A stretch of DNA of 64,000 bases from Watersipora subatra (GCF_963576615.1 NC_088711.1:22104182-22168181); one strand, 5' to 3'. Shown: positions 10,233 to 23,820, numbered from the stretch's first letter. Numbers and translations are program-made. The notes: generated from the sequence alone by a model not told the origin.

Positions 10233-11504
10233 TTACTTTGTGACTGTCACATCTGTGTCGTCTACTTCTGTTGTGAATTCTGGGCATGCTAAAATGAAAT
10301 GAACAGCATTAAAACTAAAATAGAGTTACTATATCTATTACACTTACCTATTCAATATTATATAAACAGTCAAATCTATACACAGACATCTTATTAACCT
10401 CACATGAATTCTTCACAAGCTCCTTTGGCTACGGTCATGACTCCTAAACCAGAAACTAATAAAACTTAAACCACCATTTTTTTACAAAACTTAACACATA
10501 AAATTTTTTCATACAACCTCTAACAATTATTTTGAAAATATTACTGCTGGCTTTTTTAACAGTGCTTCACCTAACACCCGGTTTCTTGACAGAGAAACGT
10601 ATATTAAACACTACATATCAAACCATTTATTTTATTGGATTGATTAACTGTTTCCCTTTTTATGATTCTTGTATGGCATAATTTGGAAAACGTTTCTGTT
10701 TGAAATGAAGTAGTAGCTTACAAAATACTAAAAATATATATAAAGTTATAGCACTTATACAAATTTGAAAACCGCCAATCAAAGAGTAAACATTTTGTTG
10801 ATTTGTCAATCCCGATTCAAGTCGTTATCTGAATTTTATCAGCAGTTTTGTAGAGAAAAAATCTGGGACAATCCTTACTTAATAATAATGAAATAATAAA
10901 AATAATTATCATGTGATTTTTATAAAAAGAAATGGTTTATATAACTGCTAGACTGATAGTACCTTGGTTCTCCTCTAAATAGTCTCTATGGAATGTCAGG
11001 TACTTCCAGCTGTTCTTCTTATTACCACCTCGACCTCTTCTAGAATATAAATAGATCAAACATAGTAGTTGTAGACAGTCATTAGCTATAATATATAAGA
11101 TCATAAAATGCTATACACCATTTAAATAAACCAATAATAAGATGGTTGCAGAGACTACGAGTGACTCTTACTTACCCAGATCGCTTTTGTCTTACTTCCT
11201 CCACCTCATCATCATCATCGTCATCATCATCATCCTCTTCAGAAGAGCTCTTACTGTTCTCTTTGGGTCTTCTGCCAGACAATTCACTCCACTCATCATC
11301 TAGCTCTTCCATCAGTTGATCAACATACTTCTCTCCACAAGTCGCAGTTATGTTGGCTATTAACTCCTGAATCTCAGCCTTCAGTTCCTGCTTTTCTCCT
11401 TTTCTCTCACCGCCTCTCCCTCTTCCGACCGCTTTTGCCTCAGTTCCGCTCTGCACCAGCAGAACACAGGCTACAACGAAACTCATCAGAAAGACTACCT
11501 TCAT
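10233..11504 (-). CDS. Secreted acidic peptide precursor, gene 2 (three exons)
   Basis: Exons 11504-11176, 11039-10963 and 10288-10233, with the same splice sites and phases as gene 1. The product is about 153 residues. Exon 1 differs from gene 1 by one extra Asp codon (LDDEWSEL instead of LDEWSEL). The signal peptide, NIT sequon, nine-Asp tract, RQKR site and C-terminal peptide are retained. The likely poly(A) signal position reads AATGAA rather than AATAAA, so transcript ends may differ. The near identity to gene 1 reflects recent unit duplication. Function unknown. Confidence 0.75.
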
Positions 11505-11550
11505 GTTGAACGGTGGAGTGTAAGTGATGCATATTCCAGCAGCCAGAGGT

Positions 11551-11607
11551 CTTTTATATACAGACAGTATAATGAGTCACATAAAGCTGATCAGAGTGAT
11601 GACGTCA
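11551..11607 (-). promoter_or_regulatory. Promoter of precursor gene 2
   Basis: TGACGTCA (11607-11600), TGACTCA (11579-11573) and TATATAAAAG (11560-11551) on the coding strand, in the same layout as gene 1. Confidence 0.75.
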
Positions 11608-14600
11608 ATACTGACTGCACATACACACTAGTAATCAATAGCCTCTGAATAGAGCTGTGAAGTGTCTATTGTTGGGAGCTGAGCCGTTCCAGGACTCAGT
11701 TTATATCAATTAGCTACTAAAGGCGTGGCAATATTTGCAGTAGGTTTGACGACTGTTGCTAGATGTACATGTATATAAAGAGATTATTAAACTTTTTTGT
11801 GATTTTTTACCTACGCGCATGACGCAGGTTATGATGTGTCAGCTTTTAGTTGTATTAGTTGCTGAAGTCTGACGTCTGTCTGATGTTAAATCTAAGACAG
11901 ACGTCTGACATCTGTCTTAAACAGACGTTGCTTATCAGCTTATCAGCAGTTGCTTATTTGTCAATCTTTTATAATAACAAAGTTTTATTTTAGAAAATTA
12001 TGTGCACATAAGTTTTCTAGTACATATTACGAGGAATTCAAACAGGCCTGTTAGATGCCTGTTGGATTTATCTCTTTTTAAGAAGCAAACAGCCATGTCA
12101 CACGCTGCCAAACCTATGCACGGCGACAAATATACATTTACTATAGCATTCGTGTTGTTTAGCACGGGTATGCGCCATGTACCTTAATTGATTTATGATT
12201 TATAGCTTAATGTTGCAAGGATATTAAAAAAACTAGGAACAGCTCAAATTAACATATTCTTTAAAAGGTCATTGGCCTCCATCTGTGGCAATTCAGAATA
12301 GTATTATTTATAATATTGAGAAAATTGAGAATACTGCAAGACTTGCATTTCTTCTGTCCTATTGGTAAGTTCTCTGCACACATGGACATAGTTATTTATG
12401 TTTGTGTGAGCGTTGGTTGGTATACTAAACTACCCATGTGTATATTGAGCTATCGGGATGCTCAATATACACCCAAGCTAAGTGTATATTGAACAACTCT
12501 GTTTTTATTTACCAAACCACTGTAATGTGAGTGAATTTATTAAGACAAATAATCTGAAGGCGGGTTTGCGTGAAATACCAGCTTTTAGGCGATGGATTGA
12601 TAATAATAAAAAAATATATTTGAATGCAAACCAAATGCTAACAATGTTCAGTATTGCAAGACAAACTTGAAAACTCTTGAATACTTTTCATTTAACTTGA
12701 AAGTTTGAAAACGTTTGTCCTGGAAACTATTGCTATATCACTACAGAGGACTAAAGTTCGATTGAAAGGGGCTGACAATTGCTCAATGATGCATGCTTGA
12801 AAGCTTGGTCATGCACGTTTAGTCATTTTGCTGGCAACATTTGCTATCATAACAGATTATTATATTAACTTAAATAAGATTCTATAAAAACCTTTTATAT
12901 TATGTGACACATAGCGGAGTGGATGGTTGGCTACATAGCTAGAATAGCTATGTAGCCAACCATAATAAACGGACAAGCATTTTTTTATTTCCCATAATAA
13001 AAAATGCTTGTCCGTTTGTCCTAAGGCACCATGTAAAGTTAAAAAAAAATTGCTTAGTGGATGATTTGAACTCACGACATCCAGCTTGGCCACTTGAAAA
13101 GCTTATTCTCGGCTTATTGTCCACTTCCAGTTTATCAGAATAGTTGTGTGCATTCTTATTCTGTGTGCATTATTGGTACATCTGACAATCTCTCACAGAA
13201 CTGCTAGGGTTTTTGTTACAATAATTGATGTTTGTTATTGACCACTGCTACAGCTGATGCGTAAGCATGCCAAATGATCAGCGATTATTCTATGAAGGAA
13301 TTACTCTAAATTAAATAAGGTTGTCTGCCCCTGTTTCTACAAAATTAAGTCTTTGTCGCTCTTGCAACTACATGTATACATATAGTTGCAAGAGACGGCT
13401 GGCCGGCTGAGCCGCCCCAACTTTCTAGTGATTTTTGGCGGCTAAGTACTAAGAATTGCAGTCTAAGCTCATTCATTCGGAATTTCCAGCAACTAATTTT
13501 CTAGCGACTAGCGTTCTATATTGTCTCCAAGGTGATCTCGCAAAATGACTGATCTTGTGAGAGTTTGTTAAGACTTGGAAACTGAGCTTTATTGCTTCTA
13601 GTGGGAGTGTGAAGAAGACTCCCAAACTTGCATTTTCCTTACCATAATATAACGAATCAAAACATCGATGAGGAGCACTATGGGGCAGTCTCGTCTAAAT
13701 AATCTTTTAACATTACAAATATATAAATATGTTGAAATAGATACAGAATCAGTTGTGAAAGATTTCTGCCATGGACACATTGACAGAACAAGAGCTATTG
13801 CAATAAAAAAGTAATAGCTCTTGTTCTGTTAATATCTTGTACAGAAATCTGTAGTGTCATGAGTTTTATATCGCAATTTAATTACCGTTCATTGAATAAA
13901 GAAATTTTTGCCTGCCATGAACCATAAACAATATATTTATGCAGATTTTGATGCTTACAATTGATGGCATTTATGCATACGTTGAGGGTTGTTGATGCTT
14001 AAAAGGTCTAGAGCTTCTTGGCGCTGCCCCGAACCTCGTCCGGGGGTTTACACCGCCCCCAAACCACCAGGTGTCCATAACTAGTTGCCTAACATTTGCC
14101 GCCCCAACTTGCAACCAGGAAATACAGGCCTGGTGTGGGTCCCTATCTAAGTCTGAAGGCGCTGTATGAATAACTGTTGTTATTCTGAAAATAACTATTT
14201 TATTTAATATTTTTATTCCAACTACAGTGTGTTTTTATATTTGCTATTTGTATCAATAAAATACGTCTGAATTTTTTTATCATAATTACAAACAAAACTG
14301 GCTTGCAGTCATGTTGAGACTGCCTTCTAACTTCTAATAACATGCTCTACTGTTATTTTTTATGTAGAGCGGCCCTCTAATGTTACATGTACATTCATTC
14401 GAGCTCACACGAGATAGCCGATATGCAAGAAGGACAACCTCGAGAAAACAATTCTCTTACATAGTACACTCAGTAGCATTCGCTATTTTTTGCATCCAAC
14501 AACTTTTCATTTAACAACAGTAACGCAATTCAAATTCTCTTTCCTCCCTCCAGTTTTATTTGCCTCATTGGGTCTTCATTTGATTATTTAATGCTATTGG

Positions 14601-15258
14601 TTCTTCATTTCATTCTCTAACGCTTTTGGCTAAGCTGTAAAATGTCGATTGCACTTTTTACAGCTGGTGCCATCATAGTAGGAAAAATTTGTATTACATT
14701 GCAGTAGAATGAAAAGAGATTAAAAGGGAGGCAACTTATTTTGCAACTTTGCTATCCCCACTGTTTGATTTTGAATTTCAATTGCACAAGTACGATCTTA
14801 TTGGACTACTTTCTCGCTATTTTATTAAAACGCTGAAAGCAACAACATAAAAATAATTAAGAACCATATTAGGCTAATAGTAGCTCCTTGTTTAACACTT
14901 TCTTAATACTCCAACATTATGTAGAAAATGATTCGCAATTTATGACAGTTTATGAACAACTAGTTTTAGGCTAAATGTTGTGCCTAGCCACTTGGATAAA
15001 AGTTTCTTATTATTTGTGCGAAATGCTACACGTAGGAGTTTTGCTCGGCCAAAAAAATTGCTTGGACACTAATATCAAATAGTTCAGCAGTGCAGACATT
15101 GGGTTGAGGTCGGACGGCGTTGTGGAAGGTACTGCACAGCCAGAAGATCAACAAGTAACAATCAGAATGCAACTGGCTGAGCAAATAATGCAAATATTTT
15201 TGTTTCAAGGCTTCAATGGCATTCAAAGATGAAAGGGAAGTTATTGACATAGACACGA

Positions 15259-16330
15259 GTGCAGAGTAGTGCAGAGTAGTGCAGAGTAGTGCAGAGTGGT
15301 GCAGAGTAGTGCATAGTAGTGTAGAGTAGTGCAGAGTGGTGCAGAGTAGTGCAGAGTAGTGTAGAGTGGTGCAGAGTGGTGTAGAGTGGTGCAGAGTGGT
15401 GCAAAGTGGTGCAGAGTAGTGCAGAGTGATGCAGAGTGGTGCAGAGTAGTGCAGAGTGGTGCAGAGTGGTGCAGAGTGGTGCAGAGTAGTGCAGAGTAGT
15501 GCAGAGTGGTGCAGAGTGGTGCAGAGTAGTGCAGAGTGGTGCAGAATAGTGCATAGTGGTGCAGAGTAGTGCAGAGTAGTGCAGAGTAGTGTAGAGTGGT
15601 GCAGAGGGGTGTAGAGTGTTGCAGAGTAGCGCAAAGTGGTGCAGAGTAGTGCAGAGTGATGCAGAGTGGTGCAGAGTAGCGCAGAGTGGTGCAGAGTAGT
15701 GCAGAGTGGTGCAGAGTAGTGCAGAGTGGTGCAGAGTGGTGCAGAGTAGTGCAGAGTGGTGCAGAGTAGTGCAGAGTGGTGCAGAGTGGTGCAGAGTGGT
15801 GCAGAGTAGTGCAGAGTAGTGCAGAGTGGTGCAGAGTAGTGCAGAGTGGTGCAGAGTAGTGCAGAGTGGTGCAGAGTGATGCAGAGTGGTGCAGAGTAGT
15901 GCAGAGAGGTGCAGAGTAGTGCAGAGTAGTGCAGAGTGGTGCAGAGTGATGCAGAGTAGTGCAGAGTGGTGCAGAGTAGTGCAGAGTAGTGCAGAGTGGT
16001 GCAGAGTAGTGCAGAGTGTTGCAGAGTAGTGCAGAGTAGTGCAGAGTGGTGCGGAGTGGTGCGGAGTGGTGCGGAGTGGTGCGGAGTGGTACAGAGTGGT
16101 GCAGAGTAGTGCAGAGTGGTGCAGAGTAGTGCAGAGTGGTGCAGAGTGATGCAGAGTAGTGCAGAGTGGTGCAGAGTAGTGCAGAGTAGTGCAGAGTGGT
16201 GCAGAGTAGTGCAGAGTGTTGCAGAGTAGTGCAGAGTAGTGCAGAGTGGTGCGGAGTGGTGCGGAGTGGTGCGGAGTGGTGCGGAGTGGTACAGAGTGGT
16301 GCAGAGTATTGCAGAGTAGTGCAGAGTAGT
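15259..16330. repeat. 10-bp minisatellite array, unit 3
   Basis: About 107 copies. A 200-bp higher-order repeat is clear near the right end: the run of GCGGAGTGGT variants starting at 16051 recurs at 16251. This indicates block-wise expansion by unequal exchange. Confidence 0.95.
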
Positions 16331-17028
16331 CAAATGGATTTGACAGTTGCAAGTTGCGTCAAGCATGCTGACCAATCAGAGAGACGCATACCGAAGCCAA
16401 TCAAAGTTTGAGGCTTCAAGCATAGCAGAATAATAGAGAGAACTGTCAATAAAATAAATAGAGAGGAGTTGGCTTCTAAAAGGCAGCTGACTACTTGTTC
16501 AGAATCTGTTGCTTTAAAGCGTACACAGGTTATGTTATTTGACATATACGCTCACTGTTCCGCGAGAATCTGCGTTTGGGTGTGTGTTACATGCGTGTGT
16601 CACATGCATCATCTTTTATCCCATTTTTCTCGCACCTAACCTTGTTGTACTGTCATGTATGTATGGCCACTTCGTGCAATTTTATGTAGTACCTTTACAA
16701 TCCAAGAAGCAAATTTGCAGGTGGCAGTTATAATTAGGTCCATTACTGCCAGTACGTATATCAGTCCAGCCTCGAAATTCTGTGTCATTAAGAAGAGTAT
16801 CTACAGCTATGTGTGTGTCAAGGATTTGTAATATTTACTAGAAAGAAACAAGTTTCATTAATTTCATTTAATGTTAGAAGCAAAAGATATCACGTACACT
16901 TCTACTAGATATAGAGTAACAGAGTCATTATGGCTGCCTGCAGCCTAGTATAACAGAGTTATAATAAAATAACAAAATCAAAGTATTGCCGCTGGCCATG
17001 CTGACTAGGGCGGTTTCACTAGTCATGT

Positions 17029-18285
17029 TTACTTTGTGACTGTCACATCTGTGTCGTCTACTTCTGTTGTGAATTCTGGGCATGCTAAAATGAAATGAAC
17101 AGCATTAAAACTAAAATAGAGTTACTATATCTATTACACTTACCTATTCAATATTATATAAACAGTCAAATCTATACACAGACATCTTTTTAACCTCACA
17201 TGAATTCTTCACAAGCTCCTTTGGCTACGGTCATGACTCCTAAACCAAAAACTAATAAAACTTAAACCACCAATTTTTTACGAAACTGAACACATAAAAT
17301 TTTTTCATACAACCTCTAACAATTATTTTGAAAATATTACTGCTGGCTTTTTTAACAGTGCTTAAGCTAACACCCGGTTTCTTGACAGAGAAACGTATAT
17401 TAAACACTACATATCAAACCATTTATCTTATTGGATTGATTAACTGTTTCCCTTTTTATGATTCTCGTATGGCATAATTTTGAAAACGTTTCTGTTTGAA
17501 ATGAAGTAGTAGCTTACAAAATACTAAAAATATATATAAAGTTATAGCACTTATACAAATTTGAAAACCGCCAATCAAAGAGTAAACATTTTGTTGATTT
17601 GTCAATCCCGATTCAAGTCGTTATCTGAATTTTATCAGCAGCTTTGTAGAGGAAAAATCTGGGACAATCCTTACTTAATAATAATGAAATAATAAAAATA
17701 ATTATCATGTGATTTTTATAAAAAGAAATGGTTTATATAACTGCTAGATTGATAGTACCTTGGTGCTCCTCTAGATAGTCTCTATGGAATGTCAGGTACT
17801 TCCAGCTGTTCTTCTTATTACCACCTCGACCTCTTCTAGAATATAAATAGATCAAACATAGTAGTTGTAGACAGTCATTAGCTATAATACATAAGATCAT
17901 AAAATGCTATACATCATTTAAATAAACCAATATTAAGATGGTTGCAGAGACTACGAGTGACTCTTACTTACCCCGATCGCTTTTGTCTTACTTCCTCTAC
18001 TTCATCATCATCATCCTCTTCAGAAGAGCTCTTACTGTTCTCCTTGGGTTTTCTGCCAGACAATTCACTCCACTCATCATCTAGCTCTTTCATCAGTTGA
18101 TCAACATACTTCTCTCCACAAGTCGCAGTTATGTTGGCTATTAACTCCTGAATCTCAGCCTTCAGTTCCTGCTTTTCTCCTTTTCTCTCACCGCCTCTCC
18201 CTCTTCCGACCGCTTTTGCCTCAGTTCCGCTCTGCACCAGCAGAACACAGGCTACAACGAAACTCATCAGAAAGACTACCTTCAT
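17029..18285 (-). CDS. Secreted acidic peptide precursor, gene 3 (three exons)
   Basis: Exons 18285-17972, 17835-17759 and 17084-17029. The product is about 148 residues. The Asp tract is cut to four residues. RRPK becomes RKPK and one Glu becomes Lys before the acidic region. In exon 2 an Asn becomes His (EEHQ). RQKR and both cysteines are kept. It lies divergent to gene 4, with start codons about 3.3 kb apart. Function unknown. Confidence 0.75.
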
Positions 18286-18330
18286 GTTGAACGGTGGAGT
18301 GTAAGTGATGCATATTCCAGCAGCCAGAGG

Positions 18331-18388
18331 TCTTTTATATACAGACAGTACAATGAGTCACATAAAGCTGATCAGAGTGATGACGTCA
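18331..18388 (-). promoter_or_regulatory. Promoter of precursor gene 3
   Basis: TGACGTCA (18388-18381), TGACTCA (18360-18354) and the TATA box near 18341-18332 on the coding strand. Confidence 0.75.
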
Positions 18389-20134
18389 ATACTGACTGCA
18401 CATACACACTAGTAATCAATAGCCTCTGAATAGAGCTGTGAAGTGTCTATTGTTGGGAGCTGAGCCGTTCCAGGACTCAGTTTATATCAATTAGCTACTA
18501 AAGGCGTGGCAATATTTGCAGTAGGTTTGACGACTGTTGCTAGATGTATATAAAGAGATTATTAAACTTTTTTGTGATTTTTTACCTACGCGCATGACGC
18601 AGGTTATGATGTGTTAGCTTTTAGTTGTATTAGTTGCTGAAGTCTGACGTCTGTCTGATGTTAAATCTAAGACAGACGTCTGACATCTGTCTTAAACAGA
18701 CGTTGCTTATCAGCTTATCAGCAGTTGCTTATTTGTCAATCTTTTATAATAACAAAGTTTTATTTTAGAAAATTATGTGCACATAAGTTTTCTAGTACAT
18801 ATTACAAGGAATTCAAACAGGCCTGTTAGATGCCTGTTAGATTTATCTCTTCTTTAAGAAGCAAGCAGCCATGTCACACGCTGCAAGACCTATGCACGGC
18901 GACAAATATACATTTACTAAAGCATTCGTGTTGTTTAGCACGGGTATGCGCCATGTACCTTAATTGATTTATGGTTTATAGCTTAATGTTGCAAGGATAT
19001 TAAAAAAACTAGGAACAGCTCAAATTAACATATTCTTTAAAGGCCATTGGCCACCATCTATGGCAATTCAGAATAGTATTATTTATAATAATGAGAAAAT
19101 TGAGAATACTGCAAGACTTGCATTTCTTCTGTCCTATTGGTAAGTTCTCTGCACACATGGACATAGTTATGTTCGTGTGCGCGCTGGTTGGTATACTAAA
19201 CTACCCATGTGTATATTGAGCTATCGGGATGCTCAATATACACCCAAGCTAAGTGTATATTGAGCAACTCTGTTTTTATTTACCAAACCACTGTAATGTG
19301 AAAGAATGTATTAGGACAAACAATCTGAAGGCGGGTTTGCGTGAAATACCAGCTTTTAGGCGATGGATTGATAATAATAAAAAAATATATTTGAATGCAA
19401 ACGAAATGCTAGCAATGTTCAGTATTGCAAGACAAACTTGAAAACTTTTAAAGGCTTTTCATTTAACTTAAAAGTTTGAAAAAGTTTGTCTTGGAAACTA
19501 TTGCTATATCACTACTGAAGACTAAAGTTTGATTGAAAGGGGCTGACAATTGCTCAATGATGCATGCTTGAAAACTTGGTCATGGGCGTTTAGTCATTTT
19601 GCTGGCAACATTTGCTATCATAACAAATTATTATATTAACTTAAATGACATTCTATAAAAACCTTTTATATTATGTGACACATAGCAGAGTGGGTGGTTG
19701 GCTACATAGCTAGAATAGCTATGTAGCCAACCATAATAAACGGACAAGCATTTTTTTATTTCTCATAATAAAAAATTGCTTGTCCGTTTGTCCAAAGCCA
19801 CCATGTAAAGTTAAAAAAGACTGATTGGTGGAGGATTTGAACTTCAGACATCCAGCTTGGCCACTCGAAAAGCTTACTCTCGGCTTATTGTCCACTTCCA
19901 GTTTATCAGAATAGTTGTGTGCATTCTTATTCTGTGTGCATTATTGGTACATCTGACAATCTCTCACAGAACTGCCAGAGTTTTTGTTACAATAATTGAT
20001 GTCTGTTATTGACCACCGCTACAGCTGATGTGTAAGCACATCAAATGACCAGCGATTATTCTATGAAGGAATTACTCTAAATTAAATAAGGTTGCCCCTG
20101 TTTCTACAAAATTCAGTCTTTGTCGCTTTTGCAA

Positions 20135-21300
20135 CTACATAAACAAACAAAAGTCATTAGCAGCAGAGCTTATACTTTGGCAATTTTTTGAAATGAATAT
20201 ATTTCAATTGCTGTAGGCGACCTTCTGGCTCTCAAGCTTGAGGATATTTATGTCAAGGAAAAAGTTGTTAACATATAAGGCAGAGTGTTCAGAAGGTGAT
20301 TAAAGATAGAGATGCAAAACTTTGCCAGTAGCACCTCCGCAAGATTTTAACACACTTTAAATTAAAAGATTAGTAGTATAGTTTAGTAAGCTGCATAATG
20401 TGATTAATAATATTGATTTAAGATTATTCTTAAAGCAACATTTACCAAATCTCAAATTCAAGCATTAAAGTCTATCAACCTTTGCTCGTGTAAAATTCCA
20501 CTGAGTTACTATTTTTGTCGTTGCAGCCACCTGATGTTTCAAGTATGCTGCCTACTTGAAGACGAAAAGTCAGAGAGGAGCCTGTCAGGTTTTTGGAAAC
20601 CAGTTTGATCTCATTTGTGAATTAAGGTTTCTCTAAATCTGGTGCCGTTATTCATCTAGTATGTTATATAAGGTCATATATAGTAAATAAATCACGTCCC
20701 AGTCAATAATTTACTTTACCTATTATCATCTCAACATCATATAGTACAGTCCACTGCATTTAATATTTTTCACTATCTTCATATGCGTTACCAAAAATAA
20801 CTATAAACGTTATTATACTATCTCATATTGTTATGGGAACTTCAAAAATATTTTTATCAAATTTTATACAAGGATTTTAAAAACAAGCTAGGACAATCAC
20901 ATTCAGGAGAACTAAGTCTGTGTGTTCCCTTAATTCATGTATTCGTTCGTCTATTCAATAATTTAAAAAATTGTATTGAAGCACCACCTATTATAAATAC
21001 CAATTATAGAATATAAGTTAGTTTGAACAACTTTTTTTCTGTATTAAATTACAGGAACAATCACGCCTAAAAACAAGAAAAGTCAAAAAAGAAAATGACT
21101 ATAAAAATATTGAAGGATGCAGATCTAACTATAAAAGTTGTCACCCGCTTGCAGATTAAGACGCATGAGAGAGTGCTGATAATTTGTAAAGAAGGAAAAT
21201 GAGGAGTGTACAATATCATGACTTGTATTTCATATAATAATCACCTGATATTGTCTATTCAGCTGAATGATTCAGAGCTAGTAATATGTATAATAATACC
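20135..21300. other. Unique spacer between unit 3 and the inverted copy
   Basis: AT-rich sequence found once in the window. No gene or clear repeat recognised. It separates the divergent precursor genes 3 and 4. Confidence 0.5.
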
Positions 21301-21478
21301 TACACACCTCTGTTTATATACATCTAGCAACAGTCGTCAAACCTACTGCAAATATTGCCACGCCTTTAGTAGCTAATTTATATAAACTTAGCCCTGGAAC
21401 GGCTCAGCTACCAACAATAGACGCTTCACAGCTCTATTCAGAGGCTATTGATTACTAGTGCGTATGTGCAGTCAGTGG

Positions 21479-21535
21479 TGACGTCATCACTCTGATCAGC
21501 TTTATGTGACTCATTGTACTGCCTGTATATAAAAG
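21479..21535 (+). promoter_or_regulatory. Promoter of precursor gene 4
   Basis: TGACGTCA (21479-21486), TGACTCA (21507-21513) and TATATAAAAG (21526-21535), 47 bp before the ATG. All three sites are kept although the surrounding DNA has diverged, which suggests they are functional. Confidence 0.8.
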
Positions 21536-21581
21536 ACCTCTGGCTGCTAGAATATGCATCACTTACACTCTACTGTTCAAC

Positions 21582-22625
21582 ATGAAGGTAGTCGGTCTGA
21601 TGAGTCTCACTGTAGTCTGTATTCTACTGGCGCAGAGTAGAGTTGAGGCTAGAGCGATAGGAAGAGGGAGAGGCGGTGAGAGAAAAGGAGAAAAGCAGGA
21701 ACTGAAGGCTGAGATTCAGGAGTTAATAGCCAACATAACTGCGACTTGTGGAGAGAAGTATGTTGATCAACTGATGGAAGAGCTAGATGAGTGGAGTGAA
21801 TTGTCTGGCAGAAAACCCAAGGAGAACAGTAAGAGCTCTTCTGAAGAGGATGACGATGATGATGATGATGATGATGATGATGAGGTAGAGGAAGTAAGAC
21901 AAAAGCGATCGGGGTAAGTAAGAGTCACTCGTAGTCTCTGCAGCCATCTTATAATTGGCTTATTGAAATGGTGTATAGCATTTTATAATCTTATGTGTTA
22001 TAGCTAATGACTGTCTACGACTACTATGTTTGATCTATTTATATTCTAGAAGAGGTAGAGGTGGTAATAAGAAGAACAGCTGGAAGTACCTGACATTCCA
22101 TAGAGACTATTTAGAGGAGAACCAAGGTACTATCAGTCTAGCAGTTATATAAACCATTTCTTTTTATAAAAATCACATGATAATTATTTTTATCATTAAG
22201 AAGTAATGACTGTTCTAGTTCCCTTCCTTCTACGAAGATGTTGGCAAAAGACAGAACGAGTTTTGAATCAGGATTAATAAGATTAGCCAAAAATTTAACC
22301 TTGGCTACAATTTAACCTCCGATCAGCAGCTCATAGTCTCTCTCCTTATATCTATTTCTAAGCTTCCGAAATGGGAAGGGTGGTCAACATTCAAGAGATT
22401 GCTGGTTTAGGAGTCATGACCGTAACCAAAGGAGCTTGTGAAAGATTTCTATGGAGTTAATAAAATGCCTGTGTACAAACCTGGCTGTTTATAGAATATT
22501 GAATAACTGTATAACACATGTAGTAACTCTACTTTAGTTAAAATACTGTTTGTTTGATTTTAGAATGCCCAGAATTCACAACAGAAGTAGACGACACAGA
22601 TGTGACAGTCAGAAACAGCCGATAG
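21582..22625 (+). CDS. Secreted acidic peptide precursor, gene 4 (three exons, inverted copy)
   Basis: Exons 21582-21913, 22050-22126 and 22564-22625, with the same phases (2, 1) as genes 1-3. The product is about 154 residues. The signal peptide differs clearly (MKVVGLMSL...VEA), but from GRGRGG onward exon 1 is nearly identical to the other copies even at silent sites. The Asp tract has 11 residues. RQKR and GRGRGG are kept. Exon 3 begins ECPEFTT and ends VRNSR instead of VTK. An AATAAA at 22795-22800 follows. This diverged copy supports the three-exon model, because the introns differ while exons and splice sites persist. Function unknown. Confidence 0.78.
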
Positions 22626-22840
22626 AGATCAACAGCTGTATTACTCAAGTCAACACGGCCAGTGGCAACATTTTCAATTTTATTTTATAATTTTTAATTT
22701 CAATTTTTTTGTCTTAGGCTGCGGGTAGCTCATAAGAACTATGCTACTCTTTATCTCATATAATTCTATATGATATATTTTGCTTCTAACATTTAATAAA
22801 ATTGTTAATACATCAGGCTTGTCCCTTTCTAGTATTTTCA

Positions 22841-23812
22841 GTCAGCTAAAGCAAAGTATAGCTATGAACGGAAATGTAATTAAAATGTGCAAATTTGCTT
22901 TTTGAGTTGTGCAGATGCTAAATGAAATTGCACCCAGCAGCCAGACATTTGCACCAATATAGAAAGTTTAACTGCAAGAACAATGGGCTAAAAGATGTCG
23001 CATGTACAAAATATGTATACACATAAATATTTAGGAATATGTATAAATATAGCTATATCTATATATAAATAAATATTATTGTTAGAAACACTATTCTCAT
23101 AAAGAATAATAAAGAAAGAACACTTAGTACACTATGTGTAGAGTGAATTACGCTACAGTACAAAATATGAAGAGCACTTGACTGTTAAAATCTGATGCAA
23201 TCACCTTAACTGTAAATGTAAAAACCAATACTGGCAAGAGTTCATCAAAATCCTTAAACAGTGCTTTTCAAAAAAATTACAAGCCCTACAAAATATTTTC
23301 ACATACGCTTTAAAACTTAGCCATTCTTACTTGCCAAACATGAAAGCACAGACTGATACACACAAAAGCATTCTCAAAAGGACAAAAAAACAACCACATC
23401 TGAAAAAACGAATGCTCGATTGATGGTGATGGCAAAACACAAAGCATAGTGTATCAAGCAACAGTGACTAGTGCAGACAGAAAAAAATGAAAGAAACGAC
23501 AGTAAGACTAACAAAACTGATTTTAAAGCGAGGTACAACAACCACAAAGCATTGTACAACCGCAAGTAAAAGAAACTAGACCGAACTTTGCAATTATATT
23601 TGGAGACTGAAAGACCAAAAGGTAGCTTACACTGTTAAATGGAAAAAATCTAAGCAATGCAAAACCTACTCAAATACAAGCAAAAGATAGATGCAACCTT
23701 TCCTTGTTAAAAAGTTCATGGTTTTCGGCAAACATATTTATGCGCATGAAGTAAAAGAAACAGATTTGCATCCTGCAGGCATGCTAGGAGTTTTCTGCTC
23801 AGCCATTTGAGA
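22841..23812. other. Intergenic DNA, nothing recognised
   Basis: AT-rich. Short frames only, none with recognisable content. Confidence 0.4.
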
Positions 23813-23820
23813 GCTGGAAC

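Larger units (their letters stand above)
6466..13391. repeat. Tandem segmental duplication, unit 2
   Basis: Second head-to-tail copy with the same gene order as unit 1. The start of the hAT-like element is missing and is replaced by the junction palindrome just upstream. The minisatellite is the longest of the three, about 1.2 kb. Confidence 0.95.
13392..20134. repeat. Tandem segmental duplication, unit 3
   Basis: Third copy. Its right part (about 18.8-20.1 kb) is more diverged from units 1 and 2 than its left part. That fits unequal crossing-over or partial conversion rather than one simple triplication. Homology stops near TTTTGCAACTACAT at about 20134. Confidence 0.93.
21301..22840. repeat. 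Partial inverted copy of the tandem unit
   Basis: Matches the reverse complement of the promoter-gene-poly(A) portion of units 1-3, from TATATACATCTAGCAACAGTCG to the AATAAA region near 22800. It lacks the minisatellite and the hAT-like part. Intronic and flanking sequence is much more diverged than the exons. Confidence 0.85.
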
